Positions 1 to 10,730 of a DNA stretch of 64,000 nt are shown in pieces. Source of the DNA: Prorocentrum cordatum (lineage: Eukaryota; Sar; Dinophyceae; Prorocentrales; Prorocentraceae); contig CAUYUJ010017815.1 in assembly GCA_963575745.1 (NCBI GenBank), positions 736,765 to 800,764 of the forward strand, in the 5' to 3' direction. Position numbers and translations under genes: made by a program. Under the pieces are notes generated by a model. It made no database searches and was not told where the DNA came from. It was given only the letters and a program-made list of their open reading frames with translations. The stretch's first letter is position 1; each line of letters starts with the position of its first letter.

Positions 1-349
1 TCAGCTACATCCGAACCTTACCCGATACGCTACTTGCCCAGGTGGCTCGGAGAAGATCCCGGGCATCGTGAGGACCACGCTCCTGTCACACCTCCGCCCC
101 GAAGCTGGAATGGACGCTGCGCGCAGAAAAGGCCCTGATGGCCGCGAGGCGGGCCAGTGGAGCCTTCAGGGACCTGCCACCTGCGCAGTCTGACGCTGCA
201 TGGAAGAACGGCCGTCCTGAAGGCCGCCAGCTACATCGAAAGAAGCGTTCACAGCATAGGGGCCGCAGGGATATGCTCACCCCGTAGTTCAAAGATGAGG
301 GCTGATCCGTCCCAGAGCGCACAGCCCTGATGGCACACGCACACACGAA

Positions 350-811
350 ATGCATTCAGCTGTGGCTGCCTCTACGCTGAGACGCGCCTCCTCATCCGTC
401 GCAGTGGCTCGGGAACGCCAATGGCCCTCGCTCCCGCTGGCTGCAAACCTCGCTTCAGCCTGCCCAGCACTGCGTGCTGACGGTCGTGGGGAGGGGAAGG
501 GGGAGCTGCCGCATTCCTCCGCCAGGCCCGCGATTCTGACGCCCTTCGACCATGAGCCGCACTTGACACAGAACAGGTGGTTGCCGGCCTTCCAGAGCTC
601 GTGCGACTCGTGCGTCTCGATCGCCCACCAGGATGGGAGCTCAGGTGGTGGCGGCGGAGGCGCACCCCTCACATTATGCACCTCCGCACCCGCACTGCGG
701 CCGACCTCGCTGCTGCGTGCCTGGCCCAAGCTGGTGCTGCCGCTGCTAATGCTGCTGGTGCTGATGCTGGTGCTGCTGATACTGCTGGTACTGCTGGTAC
801 TCGTGCTACTG

Positions 812-848
<37 letters not shown>

Positions 849-1672
849 CCCGGCGGCTGCCGATGCCGCCTGGGTGCTGTCGGGGTTCTCATTGCTCGCC
901 AGCTGCCTGACTGGAGAGCAACGTCGCCCCTCCGTGAGTAGGGCAGTTGCAGGAAATACTGCGCCACTGCTCCTCTCTACCCGCGCAAACAAAGGGCCTG
1001 CAATCGCACCGCCCCGACCAGCGCACTGCAAACACGCCCACGCTATGTCATCGTGGCCGACATCCAGCCAGGTACCGTGCCCACCACACGTCCTACGCCC
1101 TCAATCGGCACAGCTGCATCGGCTCCTGCAGCTCCACTCGCAGCTGCTCTGGTCCTCCACGTCCATTCTTCGCAGTGCGCATCTCATCGCCTTCCTGCAG
1201 AGCGGCGCCGGTCCAGCGGAACACGTTGATCACCAAGCGATCCGGTCGGGCGCTTCGCTGCCTCAGTTCCTCGTCGGTCGGGTGCAAAGTGGAGCCCATC
1301 CTCGCCCGCTCGCCCACGCAAGAGCTGCCCCTTGCGCTGCCAGTCCGTGGTGCGTTCCGCCCGCACGTCAGCCAGCGTCGCGTGCGCCTTCATCTTGGTG
1401 AACGCCGCGTTCTCAATACCGGCGTCCTCGATGACCGCCCAAGCTTTTCTCCACAATTCGCGGTATGGGCGCTGTTCGCTGCCATGCCAGACACCAAACT
1501 TTCCCGGCCTCCACTCCGTCCACCAGGAGTTTGCAGTCCGTGAACATGCGGATGGGTGGAACGCTAGCTCGTATGGCCTTTGTCGCCGCGCACAGCTTCG
1601 CTGCTCCCGGTTCTTGAGGGTACGGCCATGGAAGCGGCCTGTAGATGCTGACCGCCTCCGCGTCCCGAAGAC
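350..1672 (-). pseudogene. decayed retroelement 3' part: RNase H plus Cys/His tail
   Basis: Read on the minus strand, this looks like the C-terminal part of a dinoflagellate LINE-like polyprotein spread over several frames. An RNase H-like segment runs from about 1672 (IYRPL, then AAKLCAATKA and MFTDCKLLVDG, with the Glu of the usual motif replaced). It shifts frame near 1500 to FGVWHGSEQRPYRELW and AFTKMKAHATLADV (the HxKAH-type motif), then shifts again near 1330 to GERARMGSTLHPTDEEL, which fits the final RNase H helix. An Ala-rich linker made by a GCT/CTG run (about 730-846) follows. The tail at about 530-660 reads HELWKAGNHLFCVKCGSW...EEC, a Cys/His motif like the tail of the 9.5-15.8 kb element. 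Frames and lost catalytic residues show decay. The upstream side is cut by the GAT array at 1675. The family assignment is inference from motifs. Confidence 0.5.
730..846. repeat. GCT/CTG trinucleotide tract
   Basis: Imperfect CTG/GCT repeats end in about a dozen pure CTG units. On the minus strand they encode an Ala-rich linker within the retroelement remnant. Confidence 0.85.
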
Positions 1673-1674
1673 GC

Positions 1675-1680
1675 TGTTGT

Positions 1681-1722
<42 letters not shown>

Positions 1723-1853
1723 GGAGGAGGATGAGGATGATAATGATGATGATGATGCTGCTGATGATGATGATGATGCTGATGCTGATGTTGATGATGC
1801 AAATGATGCTGATGATGCTGATGATGATGATGATGGTGATGATGATGAGAGGA
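1675..1853. repeat. TGA/GAT trinucleotide array
   Basis: Fifteen or so pure TGA units are followed by GAG, AAT and GCT variants. Met-, Asp- or His-rich reading frames across it are products of the repeat. Confidence 0.95.
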
Positions 1854-1873
1854 CGGGGCCACAGGGAGCGGGC

Positions 1874-2194
1874 ATGAACGCCACGGTGCACAAACTGATG
1901 CAGTACTGGACGCAGCAGGTGATGCACAAGCCCCCCAAGCTTCTGGAGCAAGACTGCCTCCAGTTCCGCTGCCGCAAGAGCAGGAGGGGCGAGGACACGG
2001 AGGACAAGTACGGGGTGCTCTCGATGGCCTTCGCGAGGCAGGGAGCAGGCTCGGTGGTGGGCCCGACGCTCTGGACGTACATCAAGGAGCTCGAGCAGGA
2101 CAAAATACTCACAGGCTCGGCGCCAAGGCGGCCACTCGAACGCGAGACGTCGAAGTGCCTGGCGGCGGTGACGGCAAAGGGAAAGCCAGCGTGA
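1874..2194 (+). CDS. possible coding fragment, unknown
   Basis: An open frame of 106 codons follows the GAT array directly and has a composition that looks protein-like rather than repetitive: HKLMQYWTQQVMHKPPKLLEQDC near the start, KYGVLSMAFARQG in the middle, WTYIKELEQDKIL near the end. No domain is recognised. The ATG at 1874 is only the first in the frame, so the segment could be an exon of a larger gene or a decayed fragment. Dinoflagellate genes commonly contain introns, so a single open stretch cannot set the boundaries. The opposite strand is also partly open, which lowers confidence. Confidence 0.22.
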   Translation: MNATVHKLMQYWTQQVMHKPPKLLEQDCLQFRCRKSRRGEDTEDKYGVLSMAFARQGAGSVVGPTLWTYIKELEQDKILTGSAPRRPLERETSKCLAAVTAKGKPA

Positions 2195-2734
2195 GTGCGC
2201 TGGCGGACAGTACGAGACTGCGCGACCTGATCGCGCGTGGGGTGGTTTCGCCCAGTGTGCTGTCCGTATATATCGCCTCTGCTCCCGCAGATCCCTGTAG
2301 CAGTGCTGCCTAGAGAGGGGAGGGGGAGAGGTCGCGGTCGGAGTCGTGGATGGGGGAGGGCGGGGAAGGGACAAGACAAGGGTCAGCCAGGGTAGGAGCA
2401 GATTGGGTCACCTCGCGGGGGCCAAGGGAGGGTGTTGAAGGTCGGACGCCGTTCGGGGCCCGACAATCAGCGCCGCCCTGGGCTGCCGCGGGGCGGACCG
2501 ATCTGAGAGTTCGAAGGGCGGTCCTCCGAAGTGGGGCACTCACCTGGCTGCGCGCCGAAACGGGTGGGCCGCCCTGCATGGAGGCAGCGCGGGCCTGGAC
2601 CCGAGTGGCCGGGCCTCGGAAAACCAGTTTGTTTCTTTTCCGTCCGTTCGCGAAATGCGATGCTCCGAGGCGCTGGTTGTTTTCAAGAGCCCTCTCTAGA
2701 AGACCGCCTCCAGTGGAGCTATTCGATTCGATTC

Positions 2735-2827
<93 letters not shown>

Positions 2828-2954
2828 AATGATAATGATGATGATGATGATGAGGATGAGGATGAGGATGAGGATGAGGATGAGGATGAGGATGATGCTG
2901 ATGCTGATGCTGATGCTGATGCTGATGCTGATGATGATGATGATGATGATGAGC

Positions 2955-3012
<58 letters not shown>

Positions 3013-3110
3013 GGATCATGATGAGGATGAGGATGAGGATGATGATGATGGTGGTGATGGTGATGGTGATGATGCTGATGCTGCTGCTGCTGATGCTGCT
3101 GCTGCTGATA

Positions 3111-3165
<55 letters not shown>

Positions 3166-3250
3166 CGATGATGACGAGGAGGAGGAGGAGGAGGAGGAGG
3201 AGGAGGAGGAGGAGAACGAGGAGGAGAACGAGGAGGACGAGGAGGAGGGG
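2735..3250. repeat. 500-bp GAT/GAG/GCT array
   Basis: About 30 uninterrupted GAT units (2735-2830) grade into GATGAG, GATGCT, GAT again, and finally pure GGA (3175-3220). All frames are open because no unit contains a stop in the Asp, Met, His or Ser frames. The ORFs of 200-370 codons here are repeat artefacts. Confidence 0.97.
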
Positions 3251-6200
3251 GCTCCCGGCGTGTCCTGGGGGCGCCCCGCCGCCCCAAGGGAGCGGAGCGG
3301 CCCTCCTTTGGCGCCTCGACGTGCCCATCGAGGAACAGTGCCCGGGACGGCGTAGAGCACGACGGCCCAGGAAGTGTAACACCAGTGAGCACGCAAACGG
3401 ACGAGTGCCAACCGTCTCGGCACGCCCGCTCGCGCGGCGGCAAGCAGGCAGTGGGCCGCCGGCCTCAAGCCCACGTCGCCTTGGCTGCTTCGCGGCCTGG
3501 CAGTCTGAAGGCCGCTGCCAGGCCCGAGGGCACGCCGCTCCCTCTGCGGGCCACCTGGCCCGCGTTTGAAAAAAACCTCCAAGTGGAGGAGGAGGAGGAG
3601 GAGGAGGAGGAGGTGGAGGCGCTGGCGGCCGCTGGAAGGGGGGAGGGGCGCGGCGGCGAGGGGAGCGGCCCGCTCCCCTCGCCGCCGCAAGGAAAAAGAA
3701 GCCACGCGCAAAGATGCACGAGAGCCCAGGTGGGTCAGCTGGATTTCGGCTTTGTTTCTGTTCGAATTACACTTGGGGGGGGACCATTTTTCGCCTGGGC
3801 CTCCTCAGGAGCGGGGAGGAAGCCGAGGACAGACAGTAGACGCGCGAGTCTGCACGCGCCATCTGCGGGGGTCCCTGCCCACTACAGCCTAGCAGCCACT
3901 CCCGCCTCACTCACTCGTCCAGGCCTCGATCGCCCTGCGCCGCGACCTCACACTCAGACCTCACGACACCACATCTGGATGCCGCCCCAAGCCTCCCGCC
4001 TCTCTGAGGTCGGGGACTCTGGAACCCCCTCGGCCACCGCGTGGGGAGCGCGGTGCGAGACTTACCGGGGCCCAGGACCACTCCCACAGCCCGCAGGCAA
4101 GTGGCACGCACCTTAGAGCCTCCCCCGCCTACTCGGCAGGTCGGAGAGACCCTGGCCCCACACCCTTTAAACCCGGCCGGGCACAGCCCGGGGGCGCCTG
4201 CAGTGGGACCGTACGGCAGAGAAGGACCGAACCCCGCGACCCAAGACCGCACCCCCCAGGGACCAACCCATGGGGACGCGTGCAAGGGCCACGGGGCACG
4301 GCCCTTCCTACCGCAGCGCAGCCCCCACAGAGGCCACGACTTGGCGGATTTCAGTTCTCCTGGGGCCTCGACGCGCCGCCCACGCGCCGAGGCACCCCTC
4401 CAGGGGCGGAGGAGGAGGAGGAGGAGGAGGGGTCGCTCCGTCAGACCTGCCGTTGAGATCTTGTTTGCTGTGGGAAACTTGCCACCCTCCAAGCTCGTGA
4501 AGGGCATCCTCCCTGGCACTACTCTGAGACTGGGCCCTGCGTCCCCTCTTGCCCCGGCCCTGGCCTCCCCTGCCCCTCGCCCTCCGCTCTTTTCTCCAGG
4601 GTCCCAAGTTTTAAAAGGGCGAGGTAGCGGTCGGGGGCGCGACCACGTGTCACCATTGTGCACATGTGCATGATCCAGGCCAGCCGCCCCGCCTTCTCTT
4701 TTCTTTCCTCACGCAGGCCAGCTCGGGTCACACAACCACGTCGCATTCGTTGAACGCTGTTGTAGCATTGCTTGTTCAGAGAGGGCCCAGGCAAGGGTAC
4801 CTCCTGGGGTTCCAAGAGCAGTGGCCCTAGGCACCACTGGGACCACCAGGAGCATAACAAGAGCATCCACCACGACGATCGGCAAGCGCCCGCCGACCCC
4901 TAGGGGCCTGCGGGCGACCCCGCGCCGCTGCCCGCCCAAGCTATCACCCGGTTCTGGGCCCCTGGCGACGTGGTCTGTCTTGACTTCTGCTTTCCCGCAA
5001 ACTCTTCGGGCTTCTCGCCCGCCTGGCTGCCTGGCCACCCGGTCTTTCACCCGCGCTTGTCTGGGCTCTTCGCCCTTCTTCTCTCTACCGCCCCCTCCTC
5101 CGTTCTCCCTTCCCCCCCCCCGGCCCGTGCCGCCATGGCGCTGGCCCCCAAGCGCCGGCCCGCCCGCGGGTGCTCCCGCTCCCCCGCTGCGCCGCCCGTG
5201 CTCTGTCTGCGAGCCCCGAGCAGCTCGGCCAGGGTATTCCGGGTGATGGTCGGCAAAAGATTCGGACCCAAAGTCTACAGTACCCACCGGTCGGAAACAA
5301 GTAGGTAGAAGCATGAAGTAGGAAGGCGTTGGAAGTAGATTGGGTGTCCGCCCGCCCCCTAAACAGGACGGAACACGTAAAGCCACTCGATCATCGAAGA
5401 CGGAAGGTGCTTAAAACATATTGGAATCTAAGACTCCAAAAAACACCTGCTTTCAACGACCGTTGGGTACGCCTGTTTTGGTGCTTTCTCGTTTCGCCTC
5501 CACGTGCCCTGGCTTGTGCATTTCCTGGGCCGTCGTGCTCTGCGCCGTTCCAGATCCTGGCTCTCTCTGGGAATTGCCCTCATGGGACGTTTCCTCCGTT
5601 CTGGCTGCCGTTCTGCCTCAAGAAGGTCTCTGGGCCTCCGGGCAGACGGCCACTTCAAATACTTCGGGTACCCTGCCAAATTCTCCCCCTTCACGGCCAA
5701 CCGGCCTCGGCCACCCGCTGCTCGCTACGCAGCCGCGCTCTGGCGCCCTCCTGCATCGTCGGCACGCCCGCGACGGTCTGCGCGATCTGAGCGGCTCTGT
5801 CTTCTCCTCCCCTCGGCTCTTCCCGCATCCCGCCGTGCCCCAATTCGCTTCTGGCGCGTCCCGCCCGTTGCCCGACTGGCGCCTGCACCTGCTTCGGCTC
5901 GGTTGCGCCCGCTGACTTGACTGTCGTGGTGTGCACGTTGACCTTTGAACTTGTCATTCGAATATTGGGGGAGAGAGAGAGAGAGAGAGAAACAGAGAGA
6001 GAGAGAGAGAACAACAAAAACATAAGCATGGAAACGCAACGGCGGATAGTTGGAAGAGAAGGAGGAGGAGGAGGAGGAAGAGGAGAAGGTGGAGCGTGCA
6101 AGGAAGAGTTAACAACGAAACCTCGGGAGATCTTCCGCCCGCCACGGGGTGGCGAATGAGCGAGGGCGACAACCCCTCATATAAAAGCCACCACGGAGAA

Positions 6201-6660
6201 GTATACCAGGATGGGGAAGGAAGCACACTGGCAGACTGCGATCAGCAATCGGGATCTGTGTAGTCGACGCCGTCGTATCCAGCCAAAGCACAAGAGAAGT
6301 ACATCCATACATCTCTTTGAACAAAGTCAAACCTCAATCGATACCGGGCTCAAAAGGAAGATCGATCGTGGGATCCATGCCGCGCATAGCGCCGAGGGCA
6401 TCGTCAATAACGTCCTCGTAGATGATGCCCTAAACTTAAACATATTGATTGGCGAGGCGAGCGGGTTGATCCGCAGAGGGCCGTCGCCATCGATGTCCCT
6501 GCCCTCAGGGTGGTGAACAAAAATAATCGCGTCGAAAGCATGCGCGGCCATATATGCAGACAACGAGACCACTGGGAGACACCTGAGCACGAGACGACGA
6601 AGAATATGCATTGCGTGAACACGCTGCGTCTCCCTTAGGCCCAACGCAAGCAGCCAGTCA
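3251..6660. other. 3.4-kb stretch without a supported gene
   Basis: GC-rich sequence with short GGA runs (3586-3618, 4407-4430) and a GA run (5970-6010). Many ORFs overlap on both strands, but none gives a recognisable motif. One short repeat occurs here in two orientations: 3348-3377 on plus and about 5525-5555 on minus share the core GAGCACGACGGCCCAGGAA. Confidence 0.6.
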
Positions 6661-6664
6661 AGCA

Positions 6665-7135
6665 TCAACGCGAGCGGCGAGGGCCTTGAGCTTGAGCTTG
6701 AACTCCTCCCTGCGGCTGGGCAGTACGCGGAGCTTCGACTCGACGTCGACGACCTGCTCGTCCAGCTGCTCGACACCCACAGAATTTGCGATCCAGGCTC
6801 TGCTCAGAAGCCTTCACCGCACCAATAATCTTGTCAAGCTTATCACCCACACCAAAATACAACACAGCACGCTGAATGGACCCCTTGACCATGGTCGGGA
6901 AAAATTGGTAGACTTCGTGTATGGCTCCAATGATTATACCGCGAATCTTCGCCAGAAACTCATCATATAGACGTTGCAATTCCGAAGCGGCATCGCTGCA
7001 ACTCGCACACTCAGGACGACCCGACGCCGTAGAAGGGACAGAAGAAGTCGAGGACGACGAAAAATGGGCAGATCGAATGCCCTCACGTTCCAAGAAACCC
7101 CTTCGCTTTGCAATCAAGCCGTTTTCATCGCTCAA
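6665..7135 (-). pseudogene. coiled-coil-like protein fragment, frameshifted
   Basis: The minus strand encodes SELQRLYDEFLAKIRGIIIGAIHEVYQFF, then VKGSIQRAVLYFGVGDKLDKIIGAVKASEQSLDRKFC, which looks like a natural helical protein. Near 6790 the frame changes. The continuation in another frame reads VGVEQLDEQVVDVESKL and EEFKLKLKALAARVDA before a stop near 6661, a typical heptad-like coiled coil. A 1-2 base indel at about 6785-6795 therefore separates two halves of one product. Coiled coils are common in ORF1 proteins of LINEs, so an ORF1 remnant is possible, but no RNA-binding domain is visible. Function unknown. Confidence 0.35.
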
Positions 7136-7957
7136 GAAGATCGCGTCCTGGGAACCGATAGCCCGCCTCGGCAGGTGACGGTCCCCTGTCGTTGACTGGC
7201 GGCCGTCCCATCGGGATGCCCAATGGCTGACGGGAGAAACCTTTGTGCCTTCCCTTCGGCGAGTGTGGCCCTAGCCGCACCCCGCTGCACCAGGCCTCAC
7301 CCCAACCGCTGCTTTTTGACCAGACAAGCTTCCTCAGGGACGAGAGGCAGTCTCCGAGCATCCTCCATCGCAGCAGTTACCGCAGAACGAATCTGCCACT
7401 CGCACCCCGTCTCGACATGCAGGCGCACAGCAAGCGAACTTGCCAGCGCGCGCCTCAGCCCCTCCACATTCTATCGTTTCAGCTTGCTGCCGTAGATCTG
7501 TCGTTGCAGCCTCGCGCCAGCGCCACTCTGCAGCTGCGACCTAGAGGACTGCGATGGGCTTATCACCGGGCGGAGGGGGGAGTCCGCCGCATGTGTGGTT
7601 CGAACCTCCCCGCGCCTGGCGGGACCCACCGCCCGGATCCCACAGTCCCTTCCTGGGAACCCTACGGTCACCTCAGTGGGCGAGGGTCCCCTTGGTGGTC
7701 AGGGTGGGGAAAGGCCCTTGGGCCCCCCCATTCGGGCAAGTGCGGCCCCACCTACCGCCGCAACGCCACTGCCGCAACCACTGCTGTAGTCCCCACCTCA
7801 CTTCTTTCCTCATTTCAAATTGCCTCTGGTCTTATCCTCCGCGAGGCAAACCAGTTTGATCACCCCACCCCACACCCAGGGCCGAATGGCCCACGGGGGG
7901 GGGATGGCCGCGTTGTCACCACGCCAGGGACGAGAGAGCGAGAGAAAGAGAGCGACA
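7136..7957. other. non-coding stretch with a shared motif
   Basis: No supported gene. Segments near 7640-7760 (GGGCGAGGGTCCC, GGTGGTC, AAGGCCCTTG) resemble the sequence at 25880-26030 (GTGAGGGTCCCGTTGGTGGG, GAAGCCCTTGC), suggesting a diverged dispersed repeat. Confidence 0.35.
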
Positions 7958-8214
7958 CACACATATATATATATATAGAGATCTAGTCAGCGAAAGAGAC
8001 AGACAGAGATAGCGAAAGAGAGAGAGAGAGAGAGCGAGAGAGAGGGAGAGAGAGAGACAGAGAGGGAGAGAGAGAGAGAAGGACATACATATATGTATAT
8101 ATATATATGTATATATATATATGTATACATATATATATATATATGTATACTAGCTATACACATGGGTGCACACACACACACATATATATTTATACACACA
8201 TATATACTAAAAAT
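7958..8214. repeat. GA, TA and CA dinucleotide cluster
   Basis: Compound microsatellite: TA run, then GA-rich tract (about 8000-8080), then TATA/TG tract and a short CA run. ORFs here consist only of Ser/Leu or Tyr/Ile repeats. Confidence 0.95.
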
Positions 8215-8339
8215 AGACTCCCCAGTCAGAGCTTGCCTCTGTATGGGGTCCTAGCGGATTCATACGATTAGGTTAGATTTGTCGCCGATGTTCGCTGCAC
8301 GCCCGGGTGCCCAGTCGTGCCCGGGGGTGCCCGGATGTG

Positions 8340-8486
8340 CCCTCTAGCCCTATAGCCCTAAGCCCTATAGCCCGATAGCCCTATAGCCCAATAGCCCAAT
8401 ATCCCGATAGCCCTACAACTCTATAGCCCTATAGCTCTATAGCCCTATAGCTCAATAGCCCTATAGCCCCCTAGCTCTATAGCCCT
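8340..8486. repeat. CCCTATAG octamer array
   Basis: Roughly 15-18 degenerate copies of an 8-base unit, CCCTATAG, with CGATAG, CAATAG and CTCTATAG variants. Confidence 0.9.
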
Positions 8487-8506
8487 AATTGGGGTTTTTC
8501 TCCGGT

Positions 8507-8540
8507 ATCATATATATATATATATACATCAATGGAAAGT

Positions 8541-8571
<31 letters not shown>

Positions 8572-8717
8572 AAGAGAGAGAGAGAGTGAGAGAGATACAG
8601 AGAGATAACAACACAAAGAGAGATACTCTGAGAGAAATGCGAGAGAGAGGGAGAGAAAGAGCGAGAGAGAGGGAAATGTGAATATATATATATATATATA
8701 TAGACACTGGGAGGTAA

Positions 8718-8760
<43 letters not shown>

Positions 8761-8870
8761 ATATCTGTATATAGAGAGAGACGAACCAACAAGGGAGAGA
8801 GAGAGAGAGAGAGAGATAGTGAGAGAGAGCGTGACAGAGAGAGAAGGAAAAACGACACAACACAAGAGAA
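8507..8870. repeat. TA/GA compound microsatellite
   Basis: Alternating TA runs and GA-rich tracts, including a TA run of about 50 bases at 8720-8765. Confidence 0.95.
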
Positions 8871-8877
8871 ACCGCGA

Positions 8878-9240
8878 GTGGAGGAGGAAGAGGTGGAGGA
8901 GGAGGAGGAGGAGGAGGAAGAGGAGGAGCACTGGGAGGAAGAACAAGACGAAGAGTAGGACTAGGATGGTGATGATGATGATGATGGTGCTGATGTTGAT
9001 GATGATGATGATGAGGATGAGGATGTGGATGATGATGATGATGATGAGGAGGAAGATGAAGAGTAGAAGGACCTGGAGGAGGAGGAGGAGGAGGAGGAGG
9101 AGCAGGAGCAGGAATAAGAGGAAGAGGATGAGGAGGCGGAGGAAGAAAAGGAGGAAGAGGCGGAGGAGGAGGCGGAGGAGGAGGCGGAGGAGGAGGCGGA
9201 GGAGGGCGACGACGACGAGGAAGAGAGGGAATGCGGGGAG
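8878..9240. repeat. GGA/GAT/GAGGCG compound array
   Basis: GGA-rich tract (8878-8960), GAT/GCT tract (8966-9050), then GGA and GGAGGC units to about 9210. Open frames of Pro, His, Leu or Ser are artefacts. Confidence 0.95.
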
Positions 9241-9505
9241 ACGGTGCCAATTTCTCCCCTCAGCGCCCCAATTGGAAAGGGTTCCCCCCTCCGCCGCCGC
9301 GCCCTCTGCGCGCGCGGGGGTCCACCTGCGGCGGCCGCGGCGGCGGCCGAGAGGCAGGGGCACGGCGGAACAAAATGAGGAAAACGACCTGGGGCAGTAA
9401 ACCCAAGGCGCGTCAACGATTCTGCAACGCACCTGCCCGCCCCCAGGTCCCCCGCCCACGAGGTCTTACAGGGCGTCTCTTCCACTTCAACAGGCCCCCG
9501 CCCCG

Positions 9506-9520
9506 CCCACTCCTGAAGAG
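9506..9520. repeat. target-site duplication, 3' side of element
   Basis: CCCACTCCTGAAGAG lies directly beside the poly(A) (read as T10 on plus). The identical 15 bases occur at 15778-15792, directly beside the SL relic. This is a perfect target-site duplication. Confidence 0.93.
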
Positions 9521-9530
9521 TTTTTTTTTT
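9521..9530 (-). other. poly(A) tail of the retrotransposon
   Basis: Ten T on the plus strand, equal to A10 at the 3' end of the minus-strand element, abutting the target-site duplication. Confidence 0.88.
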
Positions 9531-9543
9531 GACAGGCGCCCTG

Positions 9544-9563
9544 AACCCGAGCCAGCTCGGGTT
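9544..9563 (-). other. 3' UTR stem-loop
   Basis: AACCCGAGC and GCTCGGGTT form a 9-bp perfect inverted repeat around a 2-base centre, 13 bases from the poly(A). Many LINE reverse transcriptases recognise a 3'-terminal hairpin in their RNA. A similar role here is inference. Confidence 0.5.
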
Positions 9564-9859
9564 GAGTTAAGAAAAAACTCGGACTAGTTTACCCGCCTGA
9601 TGCAGGTCATTCCGAGCTGTCTAACAGGGGCTGCTGGTCTGGGGCGTGCTCACCCTCCTCCCGAAGCGGCCTGCGGGCCTGAGCTGACCAGTCGGGCTCG
9701 GCCCGGTCACCAGCCTCAGAATCGCTCGTTTCAGCAGCAGGGTCGAACACTTCACACGACACGCCAGCCAGCCTGGGATGCCTCCCCCTCCGCAGCGCCC
9801 TCAAGACCGAGGACGCGTACTTTGACTTCCTGGGCCCTTCGGGCTCTGGGATACAAGAC

Positions 9860-10730
9860 TTACTCAGCGTCTTGAATCTTCCGCCACAGCTGTGCCCGCA
9901 GCAGAGATGACAAAAAATATAACATGCTTTGATTCGAACACTGAAGGGCCGTGATGGCGTGGCCCTTATCCCGCATGGAAAGGGCCACGTCAGGGAGCTG
10001 GCCCGAGCACCCTGAAAAATCGGGTTTCACAGACTGGCGGCGGCATCGGAGACAGACGCTGCAGCGCCAGAAGGTGGCACACCACGCCCACTCATGATGA
10101 TACTGCTCCACAGGGGGGGGGGGGGCGGCGGCTCCACCTCGCGGGCTGGGGCGACAAATTCAACTCCGTCAAGGTTGAGTCTTGGCCAACACGGGAGAAG
10201 ACGGGCTGCCAGCAGGCCGACGTTCTTGGCAACTTTGAGCTGCCAGTCAACAAAATCAAGTTCAGCGTGAGAGCCTTTGGCGTGCATGTCCACTCCTCGC
10301 TTGGCCGCTCTGTCGGCCTCGTCATTACCAAGTTTGAAATACCGCTGATCGGCCGTTAAATCTGGGGAATCCGCAACGTGGGCCTTCACCTTGTGAAGGC
10401 TGGTCAATTTAGACTGAAGATTATTAATCATCAGCCCTGCATAAGGCCGCCTGTAGGAGAGACGCTTGGGCCGCTCCATAGGAAAAGCTTTGCAAACATT
10501 AAGGCAATCGCTGGAACCTTCTGGGGGCCCCAGGAGACGCAGAGAACCGCATGCCAGGCTCCCGAACTCCGCCGCTTGGGAGGTCTGGGGGAACCTGTCC
10601 CAAAAGGGGGGGCCACATGACGCACTGCAAATTCCTGTGATTATCATGTACAGCTAAACCCCATCCTGCCCTGCTTAGTTCCTTAATTGCGTGATTCCTA
10701 CATGATCCGTCGAAGAACACATCCCCAAAA
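9860..10730 (-). pseudogene. RNase H domain and Cys/His tail of the element
   Basis: Downstream of the reverse transcriptase, minus-strand frames carry a full RNase H pattern: FFDGSC with the first Asp (near 10710), QAAEFGSL with Glu (near 10575), SSDCLNV with Asp (near 10510), LHKVKAH (near 10385) and KLGNDEADRAA with the last Asp (near 10325). Three frame changes separate these from each other and from the tail: at C4A4 (10723-10730), G7 (10606-10612) and G13 (10113-10125). The tail after the last break, HHEWAWCATFWRCSVCLRC...CSG, is a Cys/His cluster matching in style the tail near 0.6 kb. RNase H would remove RNA from the cDNA hybrid. All catalytic residues are kept, so the breaks are recent or are sequencing errors. 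Confidence 0.72.

Noticed and set aside
2310-3443. ORFs of 200-377 codons rich in His, Asp, Met, Ile or Ser
   Set aside because: They are readings of the GAT/GGA arrays. The repeat lacks stops in most frames. The same reason removes ORFs at 8.5-9.5, 22.3-22.8, 23.4-24.4, 26.9-27.4, 51.5-52.3, 53.1-53.7 and 55.2-56.1 kb.
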